Part shown: positions 1 through 11,500 of the stretch, piece after piece | How the letters are laid out: the number at the start of each line of letters is the position of its first letter | How positions within the stretch are numbered: position 1 is the first letter of the stretch | Origin: Antedon bifida | Lineage: Eukaryota; Echinodermata; Crinoidea; Comatulida; Antedonidae | DNA length: 64,000 bases | Reading direction: 5' to 3' | Assembly: GCA_963402885.1 (NCBI GenBank) | Contig: OY727097.1 | Coordinates: 8,680,001 to 8,744,000 of the forward strand | Notes under the pieces: generated by a model | Told to the model about the DNA's origin: nothing | What the model saw: the letters and a program-made list of their open reading frames with translations, nothing else | Database searches by the model: none | Translations under genes and position numbers: made by a program

Positions 1-734
1 TTTAGACCTTTCAATTTGAAGTTCTAAAACTAACTTTTTGATGATATCCGAGTAAACTTTTGTGCAATTTTTTGAAATTCTAAGACAAGAAATTGTTCAT
101 AGCAGGCGTAAACCTCCTGTATAATAAAAATGGCATGCATCATTATAATTTACATCTGTAAAATCAATTTCTAATTAATTTAGAGCATTTTGCAAGCAAT
201 ATGAGCATATGAAAATGTATAAACTTCTAAAAGCAAGTGACGATTGTACCACCACCATTTGATCGCTGTGTAGGTTACGTTTGTTTACTTGATGTTAAAG
301 TTATAAACGCTCCAGACGTTTTTTCAAACAAATATATGAAACGAAATAACTGAATAAATAAAAATGTTGTATTTAAATAATTCTTTAATTCTTCTTATTT
401 CTCTAAAGTGTTAAAAAACTTGCCTACATTTACTTTATGAATTTTAATACTGAGAAATTGTCCCCTGAAAATATATATTTTGTTAATTTGTTTGTTTAAT
501 ATGCCATTTTAATGTAAAAAAAAAATTTTCCTGAAAAATCTGTAATTTAAAGCAAAAATAGTCAAATTTACTGGAACTCAATGTGTTTTTGGTTGAATTT
601 AACCATTTATTATGTCTTTTTACAAGTGAAAACTTTTGTTATGGATGTGATTAACTTGATTAAAATTGTGAAATGGCCTATTGAAAGTCTTATTCATGTT
701 TTTGGGGGGACACTAAATCCTCTTTCTTAATAAA
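1..734. other. AT-rich stretch, no gene seen
   Basis: No open frame, splice pattern or repeat with a recognisable family was found here. It ends where the LINE-derived coding remnant begins. Confidence 0.5.
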
Positions 735-1127
735 GACATTGCTGCTCTTGAATCTGTCCAAAGAAGGGTCACTCGTACATGCTTCCCAAGATCAGCCAGT
801 GTCCCTTACCCTGAACAATTAAAACACCTTAATCTGATGTCAATTACCAATTGTATTAGGTATTGATGTATTAATTTTGTTACCAAATGTATGTACAAAT
901 TATATGATGTTAAAGTTTTTAAATATTCATCTATTAATTGCAGACATGTTAATAATCTTAAGTTGCGTAATAATTTTATAGCTCGGACTGATTCATTTCA
1001 TAACTCTGTCTTTAATTGTTTTGTTAGACATTTCAGAGATCTGCCTGCGGATCTCTGTGACCAACTATTAATTAATATAAACTGTTTTAAGAATAGCCTT
1101 AAGAAATATCTTACCAATCGGTTTTAA
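735..1127 (+). mobile_element. LINE fragment: C-terminal end of a reverse-transcriptase ORF
   Basis: One frame from 735 reads through the typical region after the RT domain of CR1/L2-like LINE ORF2 proteins (LESVQRR followed by YPEQLKHLNL). It meets one in-frame TGA near 861-863 and continues in the same frame to a stop at 1125-1127. The remainder of the ORF is absent, so this is a dead, 5'-truncated copy. It is not the same family as the full-length LINE at 23.9 kb, because the C-terminal sequence and the 3' tail differ. Confidence 0.7.
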
Positions 1128-1434
1128 ACTGTACATGTTTATGTGTATTTTAAAGATATTTTCTTAATTCTATCTATTTAATTTAATTAACAATATTTTA
1201 TATAAACTAGAGGGTGAGCTCGCTTCGCTCGCTCCCCCTTTAGGAAGTGTAGACGATGGTTCTTGGAATGATAATGACTCGGGTAAAAAGTTTTAGGACA
1301 TTCTGGCCTGGACGATTTCGATCGGTTACCATTATTTAAATGCTTTTGATATTCGTAAAACTAAACCTACTCACTAACCTGTTTCACAGTGTCTTAGATG
1401 ATTAATAGCGTTTTACGTATAGTGTTGGGGGGAT

Positions 1435-2346
1435 GGGGGGAGTGGCGATAATTATTTTAATTGATGTTTTATTAGGGAGGTGTTCCGGGCATTTATTCAA
1501 ATAAATACCATCCTAATTGGTATAATTAATACATTATTCCGCGACACAGTGAGCTGTTTTGGCCTAAGAAGGAAGACGTTTTAGACGGCTTGCAACATGG
1601 GCAGAAGTATCCCAGGGTCCTGACGGGACACAGATAGCGCATAGTATACATAAAGTCCTGGCAGCTTCTCAACAACTCGGCTATCAGGGTTTCATTCGAT
1701 TTCAAACAAAAGCTCTATCATCAATTCTCTCGATGTAATTTTATATAATTATTTCCCACAATTTACTCCTATGTTTTATGAATATATTTAATTTGATCTT
1801 TTGTAGATATAAAAAGTGGTAAAAAAGAATAACAAATGCTTGGTAAATTGTAGGCCTAGATAACAGTCCGACGAAATCTACTCAAAAATAGTATACTTGT
1901 GAATATAAATATAATATAATATTGTGTGTATAAATGTGGATGGGCATTAATTAGATGGTATTTGGATGGGAGGGAGGGGTGGGGGAGTGGCGATAATTAT
2001 TTTAATTGATGTTTTATTGGGGATGTGTTCTGGGCGTTTATTCAAATAAATACCATCCTAATTGGTATATAATACATTATTCCGCGACACAATGAGCCGT
2101 TTTGGCCTAAGAAGGAAGACGTTTTAGACGGCTTGCAACATGGGCAGAAGTATCCCAGGGTCCTGACGGGACACAGATAGCGCATAGTATACATAAAGTC
2201 CTGGCAGCTTACTCAACAACTCGGCTATCGGGGTTTCATTCGATTTCAAACAAAAGCTCTTATCATCAATTCTCTCGATGTAATTTTATATAATTATTTC
2301 CCACAATTTACTCCTATGTTTTATGAATATATTTAATTTGATCTTT
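1435..2346. repeat. Direct repeat, two ~365 bp copies 545 bp apart
   Basis: Copy one spans about 1435-1801 and copy two about 1981-2346. They share nearly identical sequence, starting at a G-run followed by 'agtggcgataattatttt' and ending 'atttaatttgatctt'. Differences are few substitutions and short indels. The intervening ~180 bp is not duplicated. Each copy carries 'atttattcaaataaatacc', a motif that recurs near 17.39 kb and 41.05 kb, so this belongs to a dispersed repeat family. Confidence 0.8.
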
Positions 2347-2408
2347 ATGTACTATAGTATTATACCTTCACACGCGCGGTCCGAAAATAAACAGAACCAA
2401 ACGGCCAA

Positions 2409-2643
2409 GGTTACAACTCCCTGGTTGAAACCAACCATGCAGGGAACTTGCTGGGTGATTGACACACCTTACCTTACCGTGAACCCGGAAATTACTTACT
2501 GCGCGTAGAGTTAAAATTTACCGTAGTTGAAACAGGTTACAACTCCCTGGTTGAAACCAACCATGCAGGGAACTTGCTAGGTGATTGACACACCTTACCG
2601 TGAACCCGGAAATTACTTACCGCGCGTAGAGTTAAAATTTACC
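2409..2643. repeat. Tandem duplication, 126 bp period
   Basis: 'ggttacaactccctggttga' starts at 2409 and again at 2535, followed by almost identical sequence through 'gagttaaaatttaccg'. A 5 bp indel (cctta repeated in copy one) separates them. No coding signal. Confidence 0.8.
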
Positions 2644-2699
2644 GATTGAAATCAGAAAATTTCTTATAAAACCCTTTATAATATCTACCTAAGATAGAA

Positions 2700-3095
2700 A
2701 TATGGAACAATAGCATCGATGTGAAAACTAATGTTATCAAATCTACGTTTCGCGGTACGTCTGAGATAGATAAGGTAGGTATCCATGGCGGAGATTTGTA
2801 CCAAAGTTTTTGCATTGTGCTTGCCTATGTCAGAATTAACCATAATTTATATATAGATCAATTGCAGAATTTTATAGTTTTATCCCAATTTTATAGGAAT
2901 TTATGTTTTTTGTGTGTGTTATTCATTTTATGTAAGTAATTCGATGTGGAGAGCCTCTCGACGGTTAATTTTGTTTATAACTTTTAGGTAATCCGGCCTC
3001 ATTGATTTACTTTTGTAATGTTTTTTTTATGTCTTACTTTGTACTGTACTGTATATTGGCGAAATAAATGATATGATATGATATGATAAACATAT
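2700..3095 (+). mobile_element. Possible LINE 3' end with (ATATG)n tail
   Basis: The block ends 'gcgaaataaatgatatgatatgatatgataaa', that is, a polyadenylation-like AATAAA followed by a short-unit tail, as found at the 3' ends of some non-LTR elements. No RT coding sequence is readable upstream, so the call is tentative. Confidence 0.3.
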
Positions 3096-3559
3096 AGAAC
3101 ATACAGAGTCAATTTTTTAAAATTCATTCAGTGATGTGGCTAATCATTTTACAGTAAAAATGTTTCCCATTTTAATTTTATAGCTCCATGCTCATACCAC
3201 CTCAACCATTCATTTCAGGATTTTTTCAACAACTTTATGGGAAATTCCACGAAAGTACTATTGCATGTTTACACTCAAGTTAATACACAAGATCCATTGT
3301 AACATCACTTACAGGTCATAAACATACACAATAACATTTGTTAATTATGGTTTTTTAGGCACATTTCAATGGCTGTTTATTGTTTTTGTCTATTGTTACC
3401 TCGATTTGAAGTTTGAAATACTTTGAAACATAGATTATCTACATTTAATTTCTAAATACTCATCCTGGGTATAGTTATCCAAATGAATTCATTCAAGATC
3501 ACATTAAAGTTTATGTAACTTTTTTTGCTACTATTTGCTAAATTTTGAAATTCTAAGCA

Positions 3560-3975
3560 ATGTTTAAGTTTAATGACTCCCTCCACCCCAAATGCACCCG
3601 TAGCCAAAGTTGTAAAACATTAATTACACCAAATTGGAAAAATGCTCAAGGTAACAGAACCTTCAAATACAGAGCAACAAAAGAATGGAATCTTTTACCA
3701 ACTGAAACTAGAACAAAAGTAACTGGGAAACATATTTATAAACTCAAAAATATAGCAACTCTTATGTCATCCAAGTGATCCTACATTTTTTATATTTTAT
3801 TTTTTATATTTTATTTGTTTTTAACTGTTCTGTATATATCTTTTAAATTAGGCCTACTGTGTATTTATGTTATAATTTTTATTTACTTTTAAACTTATAA
3901 CTGGACCATTTTGGAAAGCAGTACTGCGTTACTGAAAATGCAATCCAGTCAAAAGAAAGAATAAATAAAAAAATA
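3560..3975 (+). mobile_element. Truncated LINE 3' end, same group as the 23.9 kb LINE
   Basis: The 72-residue frame matches the last residues of the full LINE ORF2 (here CTRSQSCK then FKYRATKEWN; there CTRSQSNN then FVYRSTKLWN). It is followed by an AT-rich 3' region and a 48 nt terminal stem-loop at 3901-3948, then an A-rich tail containing 'gaataaataaa'. The layout equals the 3' end of the element ending near 28163, but the sequence is clearly diverged, so it is a related subfamily or an old copy. Confidence 0.8.
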
Positions 3976-3979
3976 TATA

Positions 3980-5210
3980 AGCAAGACGCACGCTTCAGTA
4001 TTTATGTAGAGGGCGTGCAGTCTCGTTGTTTGAGTTTGCGTAGACTGGCTTATCGCATTGCCTTTTAAAATTGTAAAGTAATCGCTCAGTCAAATATACA
4101 AAGCACAACTTCAGCAAAGCGTACTGTAAGTACAATATAATTATTCCACCACTTAATATATATATAATATAACATAATACTTAATATATAATAATATTAT
4201 TATAATATATCAATGTTATTCTGGTGTTATTTTACATTACTGAACTGTATCATTAGGTTGAGCAAGTGTTCATTCGTTGGCTATAGGGGTTACTGGTTTT
4301 TAGTCAGTTCGGACTCCAGAGACGCCCGTCGGTCTTAGGCATCCAAAGACAGGAGTCTCTGATCATGAAAGGATCATGTGTTTTCCAGTAAAACAGTTAA
4401 AAATTGCTAGTTTTATACTAATTACAAGAAAATATTAATAAGAGAACATAATTCATTTATCAAGTATCGACCTATTTTGCTCAACCAAGTGATGTCAGGC
4501 CTGTACCAAGCTTTTCATAGGATAGCTGGACAAAATAGGAAGCTAGCAGCCATGTTGATTCTTTTCATTTTCATTTCATTTCAAAAGACATTTATTTTCC
4601 TCCATAGCAATACAGTACAAAATAATAAACAAAAATGGTAAGGAATATAAAAAATGAAATAGATGTTTGTTGGATAAAACAACAGAAAAGTGAATTTAAG
4701 AAAATTGGCTATGGAGGAAGGCATAATCCCGAGAAGATGAGGAAATCTTGTGCTGGGTATGCCTATGCAAATAAAATGGATAATTGAATAAGAGTGGAAA
4801 TAAAGAGAAACAAACAAGACAAAAAAACGCACAGAAAAGGAAAAATAAAAAATAAATAAATTAATTAATTAATTAAAAAAAAATAAATAAAATAAATAAA
4901 TAAATAAATAAATTGATAAAAAATAGATCAATCAAATTGTAGAATCAGAAAATAAAACTCAAAAACCACAGTAGATCAATGTTCAGCAGCATAAATCAAA
5001 TTGCGACATTCGATTGTTGTCTTTTTAATACTTTAACATTAGGTGTTGTTTTAATTCTACATAGGAATGGTACACGGCATGCCCTCCTTTGTTTAATTTT
5101 GGTGTAGAATCGCCATCAATATTTATGAACAGTGCAGTAATAAATAGGCTATTCATGACAAACTAGAACAGCACACTATATAAAAGATATATGTATTTTG
5201 TTTTTTCTAG
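3980..5210. other. Intergenic AT-rich sequence with a minus-strand retroelement tail
   Basis: On the minus strand, 4565-4610 reads as an AATAAA-like signal followed by AAATG repeats, suggesting the 3' tail of a reverse-oriented retroelement. 4850-4925 is low-complexity (AAAT)n. 4150-4215 is a TA-rich block. No gene is supported. Confidence 0.4.
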
Positions 5211-5211
5211 T

Positions 5212-6558
5212 TTAGCAGAAAATCACAGTATTGGAACAGTTGTATTTAATAGTGAATTCAGTTTTCTCCTTCCTTATCACAAAATGCCCATCATATATAC
5301 ATTCCTGAATTATGTGGTAAGTAAGATCAGATATTGAAAGAAACTATTAGTATTGGTGGGCTAAAGGAGGGGGTGGGTGTTGGTTGTGGGACAAAGAGCG
5401 CTGTTTACTTGCTCTCAGGGCAACCAACCCATAATTTTATGTTAAAATTTCTGCAAAATGTAAACTGCAAAAACATATGTGAGCCACTAAAATAGATAAT
5501 TTTGTAACTATTTTTCCTATTCAATATAACTCATAAAGTTATTGTATTCAAATTCAAATGTATAAGAATAATCTTTATATTTATTCATTCAACAGCAAAA
5601 CGCAGTAATAAATATTATAATGGATTTCGTGGTTAGACGTTCAATTAGGTATTTCCAAAATGTTTTTGGAAGCAACAACGAAGAGGTAAGTCATTTTAAT
5701 GACAGTTGTAATTAATTTAATTAATTATTTCATATGCATTCAAAAGTGAGTAACTTGCCAATGAGAGGATGGATAAACTATTTTATCTCATCAGTCTCAT
5801 TTGAGGCTTAGGGAGTGGAGTTGAAAGAGTTGTGAGTTAATATGGCACTAGGTCAGGATTGAACCCTGGACCTAGGGGATTGGATGGCAAGAATGTTAAC
5901 CAGGAAGCTACAGCTTGTATGCCTCTATATTTGACTTTCAACACCACTCCTGGTTCTGGAAAGGAGGCACTTTTTTAGATATTCCAGTTGTTCCCTTGAA
6001 TGAACTGACAAGACAAATATTTCCCATTCGGTATTCAATTCTTATTTATTATTAGCTACAGTAGTATCTATTTTTTCAACAATATATACTGTAACAGATA
6101 TCTAATTCAGAGTTCAATTCAACTATCCCACTACATTGTTTTGTCAACAACATTTTAATTCATTAAACATCCTAAAGTTTTTTTTTTTAATTGTTACTTT
6201 TTTAACGGAATACGACATTTAAAAAAAAAAGTCAAAATAAATAAAAATATCATGAGGAAATTTGATGAGGACGGGGACAACAAACTAAAACTTTTTTATT
6301 TAGCCAAAACACAAGACAGACAGAATGCTTGGCTGGGCAATATAAAAAGATATACAAATTTTTCCTTATTTTGGTTAATATCTTCATCCATAATATATAA
6401 ACAAGAAATGCAGCAAAGAAGGACAAACAAAATTAAATTTTGTTACTAAAGATAAAAATAATTCTTTCATCGCCCATGATACAGGAAGTTGACATTGGTG
6501 GCCAGGCGACCAACGAAAGTCGAGGTGAAACAATCGGCATCTATATTGTGGAATTGGA
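5212..6558 (+). CDS. Candidate unrecognised gene fragment, three short exons
   Basis: Three short open segments join in frame with good splice signals. Exon a is 5212-5316 (acceptor after ttttttctag; contains a Met at 5284; donor GTG|GTAAGT). Exon b begins after 'aacag' (about 5595) and ends at GAG|GTAAGT near 5685. Exon c starts after 'catgatacag' (6482) and ends near 6558 before GTATTT. Reading is continuous across all three, giving a protein fragment with MPIIYTFLNYV, then FVVRRSIRYFQNVFG, then GETIGIYIVELE. I do not recognise the family. The last donor is weak, no terminal exon is certain, and upstream exons are unknown. It could be a real small gene, an old element, or chance; the two strong donors and shared phase argue against chance. 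Confidence 0.33.
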
Positions 6559-6947
6559 GGTATTTTTTTTTTTACCATGAGTTGGAGGGGGTAAAGCATC
6601 AGGACTTATAATTCGCCTCTCTGACATAGGTCAGAGATTTTGAGGGTGATCTTAGAATTTAGATTTTAGGATTTAAACTTAATGAATTCCAATTATCAAT
6701 AACACTGAAGAATCAAAAATCATTCTCACCCCATCTTGTTATAATTTGTTTGTGGATAGGACAGGAGACAATAATAAGGTTCAAGAAAAAGAGGTTCTTC
6801 GGGGTCGGGGTGGGTTAGGATCCTCAATAACAACATAACCAAAAACCGAAATTGTCATTAGATACTATAAATTATATATTAAAAAAACCATGATTTAGAG
6901 ATTTTTATATTTGTTTTTAGAACTGAACGAATGGCAATGGAGTTTAG

Positions 6948-6972
6948 CCATGGAGCTATTATAGCTCCATGG
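6948..6972. repeat. Perfect palindrome, 12 bp arms
   Basis: CCATGGAGCTAT, one central base, then ATAGCTCCATGG. A free-standing hairpin with no coding context. Confidence 0.8.
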
Positions 6973-8470
6973 TTTAGCATTGAAGCTATATAAGCAAGCA
7001 AATCTTCATCGGAAAGTGGAACTTCTAATGTTGTTGTGTTGAGAAGTTCAGTATTCATTTATTCATGGTCAAACACAGTAAAATATGTACGTAGTTTGAA
7101 ATGATTTTTGTTTGTTCAAAGTTCACAAAAAAATGAGTTAAAAAGGTTAAAATTTTAACGCTTTCAAGTTTCATTCAATTGCCTCATTGCAGTAGGGAGA
7201 AACGAGTTTCTTATCCTATTGGTTTTCCATCTTGGGTACACTAAACGCCCTGACTTACTAAAGACAAGGATGGTGGAGAGGGTGATACTCATCCGACATA
7301 ATTACTTTCAATTTCTAACTTTGTTAACAATATCTTTAGCATTCTTACTATATTTAGTTCCTATTACTGTATTCTGTAAGCTGTTTTACTGATTTTCTCT
7401 ACTGTCTTCATAATTTATCGAGGCTATAAAACCAAGCTATTGCAAAAAATGTTAAAACTGATAACATTACTGATTCATAAAACAACACCAAGATTCTATG
7501 AACATGATATTTCTTCATATGTCTTAAAATGAATCCTCTGTTTGCACCAATTGGTAAAATATGTTGAATTTTCTTTCCAGTTACTGTAAGTTTATCATCA
7601 ATTATTGTACCTAAATATTTATGATGTTTTACAGCTCACTGTGGTTTTTATCACGCTTCCTATAATCAATAATAGTCTCTTTTGTTTTCTTGATATACAA
7701 CTTTAAGTAATTATCAGTACACCAATAAGAGAACCAATTAACAGTAATAATTTGTTAAATAATAATAAAAAGTGATTGACAATGCAAAAGTTGACAGTGT
7801 TTATGTTTCATTGATGTTGTTGAGTGGCAATGTAGTATTTTCTAATTAGGTGATCATTTTCCATTATCTGCGTTATTCTTATATGTTTCTGGGTGATACT
7901 AAACAGTCCTATGCTGGCTATTGGAAACCTGTATCTGAGTCATTTAAGGCCAAAACAAAGTCTCTACAGACATCTTAATTGCATTATATATGCAATATTG
8001 GGAAAAGCTGCTGTTTTTTTTGGCTCAGTCATTCTCAAAAACTATCTTGTAACTTAGCCAACTTAAAAAAAAAGAAGTTTTGCGACATATTTTTTTGATA
8101 ATCGTGAACCGTGCAGTGTAACTTGGGTGTGATTTTATGGAATTAAGATCATAAATTCAAAGAAACAAGACACAAATTTCATATCAATGCTTTCATAGCA
8201 TTTATGCATGCACTTAAAATATCACACATGCTCAAAATAAATTTTTTATTAATTTACAAGACATTTTAAATAATTTAATCATTTCAAATACCTAACCCCT
8301 TATTAGTTGAAATTTAGAATCCGTGTACTGCATCATTCATTCTACTAAAGTAGAACCCTATTTAGAGGACACCTTCGAGACTCACCAAAATGTTCCCTTA
8401 ATAGGGGTGTCTCCTGAATAAAAGAAGGAGGGGGGGGGGGGGTGGTGTTCCTACTATATACCTGTTATGT
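6973..8470. other. Intergenic sequence with no supported gene
   Basis: Only short frames and a homopolymer G-run near 8429-8442 are present. 8344-8460 contains one copy of the dispersed 'gtgtccccttaataggggtg' family that recurs throughout the window. Confidence 0.4.
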
Positions 8471-8473
8471 AAT

Positions 8474-8479
8474 TTTATT
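8474..8479 (-). terminator. GUF1 polyadenylation signal AATAAA
   Basis: TTTATT on the plus strand reads AATAAA on the minus strand, about 50 bases beyond the GUF1 stop codon. Confidence 0.5.
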
Positions 8480-8528
8480 TCATTAAATATCTTTAAACCT
8501 ATAATAAAATCAGTGTTTAAAGCTGCTA

Positions 8529-11500
8529 TCACCTTTTTAATACAGATATAAAAGCTTCTTTTGGAACATCTATATTGCCAAGTTTTCTCATTCTTTTCTT
8601 GCCTTCAGCTTGCCTCTTGAGTAGCTTCATCTTTCTTGAGATGTCACCACCATACTATGGATACAAATGAGAATAGAACAAAAACTGTTAAATAATACTT
8701 CAGAACCGATTGCTGCTGCTGTGTTTCTGCGGCTGCAGCTTCTTTGGGCTCAATCTAACCATACCCATAGACACTACACTCATACAAGTATTGCGCATCT
8801 GGTGTGAGACTCATGCTTTTTGACCCACTCTCAAGCTCTTACGTCACACGCCTATAACCTCACGGTTTTTCACAAGTCTCAATCTTTATTTTATTTAACT
8901 TCACTTCACACTTCTTACTAAAAACTTCAAAATTCTGTTGTTTATCGGCAATCCTAGGCCACAACAAGTAAAGCAATTATAATGTATCAGGGTCATTTCA
9001 CCCTACCAAAACATTTTGACGCAGTTGGCTGGGACGTTTTGATCCACTTACGGAGGAAGGGGTGATGCTGTATCATAGCAATTGCCAATGACACAATGAA
9101 AGTACGGCTAAAATGATGAACTCCATTTTCTACATAGTTATTCCTTAATGTTATTATAATTGTGTTACTGCTATGCTAATCCTATGATAATTGGATTTTC
9201 TAATGAACTAAAAGATAAGATCACAAAAGCACATCATAGCACTAAAATATAGGTTTGCATTGGAAGCTGTGTTTGTTCAATAAGTCACAATCTTCGAGGA
9301 GAATGAATCTGTCCCTGTTATTTAAACAATATATTCTAAAATATAATGAAACCTGTAATATACTACTACTTACACATTTAGCAAGGACGTTCTTTTTCAA
9401 GGGCCTTACTGTTTCTCTCGCTAAAACTTTGCTGCCAACTGTTGCTTGTATAGCGACCTCATACAATTGTCGTGGTATCGTATCATACAATCTTGTACAT
9501 ATATGCTTGCCAACTTCACGTGCCTTATCGCGGTGTACCACTGTACTCAACTCCTCCACAACTTTTCCATTTAACAATATATTAAGTTTAACAAGATCTG
9601 CTGGTTCAAAGCCATTATCCTCATAATCAAAACTAAGGCACAAAAAAATTAATAATCTATAAAATCTTTCTGAATTCATTTATTATTAATATTGTCAAAA
9701 TTCAAATTGGATTAAACTGAAAAAAAAAACTATTGTAAACATTGTAATGGTTAAGCAATCAAAAGCCGAGGTTCAGATTTTTAATGGAACTGGGAACAAA
9801 ATGGAGCCTTACGACCAACTTTCAAGAAACTGAACAAAATTTAAAAAATCCAGTGTGTATCTGTGACCGTTTATCTCATGGTACTGATTTTAAAACTAAT
9901 TCTGGTTATGTATTGTAATATATATATTATGCAACATCTTTCCCAAGTTGACAGAAGATCCAGTGTATGTGAGCCCTTACAAGTTTTCAGTTGCAATTTC
10001 AGTTAAGGGAAAGTAAAACATGTTCAACACAATGCAACTCAACAGCGCTTATGTCGACATTCGCAACTGTGCATTACTTTCAGTTGCATCAAGTGTCTCA
10101 GCGCGCTTATGTTGTGTAATGATCTCCGTGTTGACATACAGTATGCCCACCTTTAAAAAGGCTCCTACCTTACCTTGCATAACCTGATGAGATAGACTTG
10201 AGTCGGTCAAAGAAGTCGATGATGACTTCATTGAGTGGCAGTCTGTACTTTAACAACACCCTCTTCTGATCAATGTATGTGTGTTCAACATGCTCACAGC
10301 GTTTCTCCTGCAAAAAAAAAAATTCAGTCAACACATTATTTTATTAGATACAAACAAGGATAACATAATAAAATAAACATGACAAAAATGCATTAGAGAT
10401 CAGATTTTGTCCTTGGTTGTGCCGTGGTGGCGCCAGTATTTGTCCTGACAGGAGAGGGGGATGAGGACGCTTGAAATGCCCCAAGGGTATCCATATGTTT
10501 GATGGAAAGTAACATTGATTTGTTCAGCACATTGAACTGCTCAAGAATGTGCAATAAAAAATACATAAAATATTGTACAAAAAGCGAAACCAACGGAGGA
10601 ACTACTTTGAGTGTATCTTTCTTCTTTCGGACTTGCTGTAAAAAGTAGGCTATCTTCTTATCTTTTTCACATTACTTTTTCTAGACTCAATGTTCTTAAA
10701 AATGGATACAGAGATTTATACTTAATTCATATATTGCCTTTGACTCCACTCCACCCAACAAACTGTTTATCTTTATTTAAAAAATTATGATATTTATTTG
10801 TAATTGGTTCTTGTGGACCTTGTCGATGTTCTTCTGTCTTGTTCTTTTAATGTATTCCAGTCTGTAAATGGCAGACTCGATTGTGAATTGAAATAAAATA
10901 TAAAAAAAAAAAAAATATTAAATGTAATATATTGTTGGACTTTGTGTCAATCATACTTACAATGCAGAGGTTAATGACCTTTCCAATGTATTCATCTGGT
11001 GTAATAATTGTAGCCATTATCATTGGTTCTAGGTATTTCTCCACTCTGGATATATCTGGGAACTAAAAATACATGTACATAAATAGAAAACTTTGCACAC
11101 TTTTCTTCTCTTGTATGACTGGGTACCAAAACATCATCAGAAGGAAAGTGGTCAGAGTAGGGGAAAAAGCTGACCCTTTACTCTTTGACGCAAAGCTAGT
11201 TTGCAGTAGTTATTTCAATTAGTATCCTGTTGAAGGGCTTAAAGTAAACCCTCAGCACAAGCTTGGTGGTCTAGGGGTACGGCTGGCCTAGTGATCTGGA
11301 GGTTGTGGGTTCGAGTCCTATCCAAGAAAAGTGGTCAGAGTAGGGGAAACACCTGACCAATTAATAAAATATGTTGTTGGAAACTTTTGATAGTTGAAGA
11401 TTGTAAACTGTTTATTTTTAACTTAATCTTTAATTGTGAGTGGCCGAGAGGTAAGACAGTGGAACCGTAATACATAGCTATAACATCGTCAAGGGTTCAA

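Noticed and set aside
10393..10593. Minus-strand frame in the GUF1 gene with a possible acceptor at 10635
   Set aside because: It would fall between exons 10 and 11, but the translation does not match the GUF1 family and exons 10 and 11 already join in phase.
11267..11318. tRNA gene from A and B boxes
   Set aside because: No paired acceptor stem; related heads recur at 32585 and others with similar A/B boxes at 11441 and 61106, so these are SINEs.
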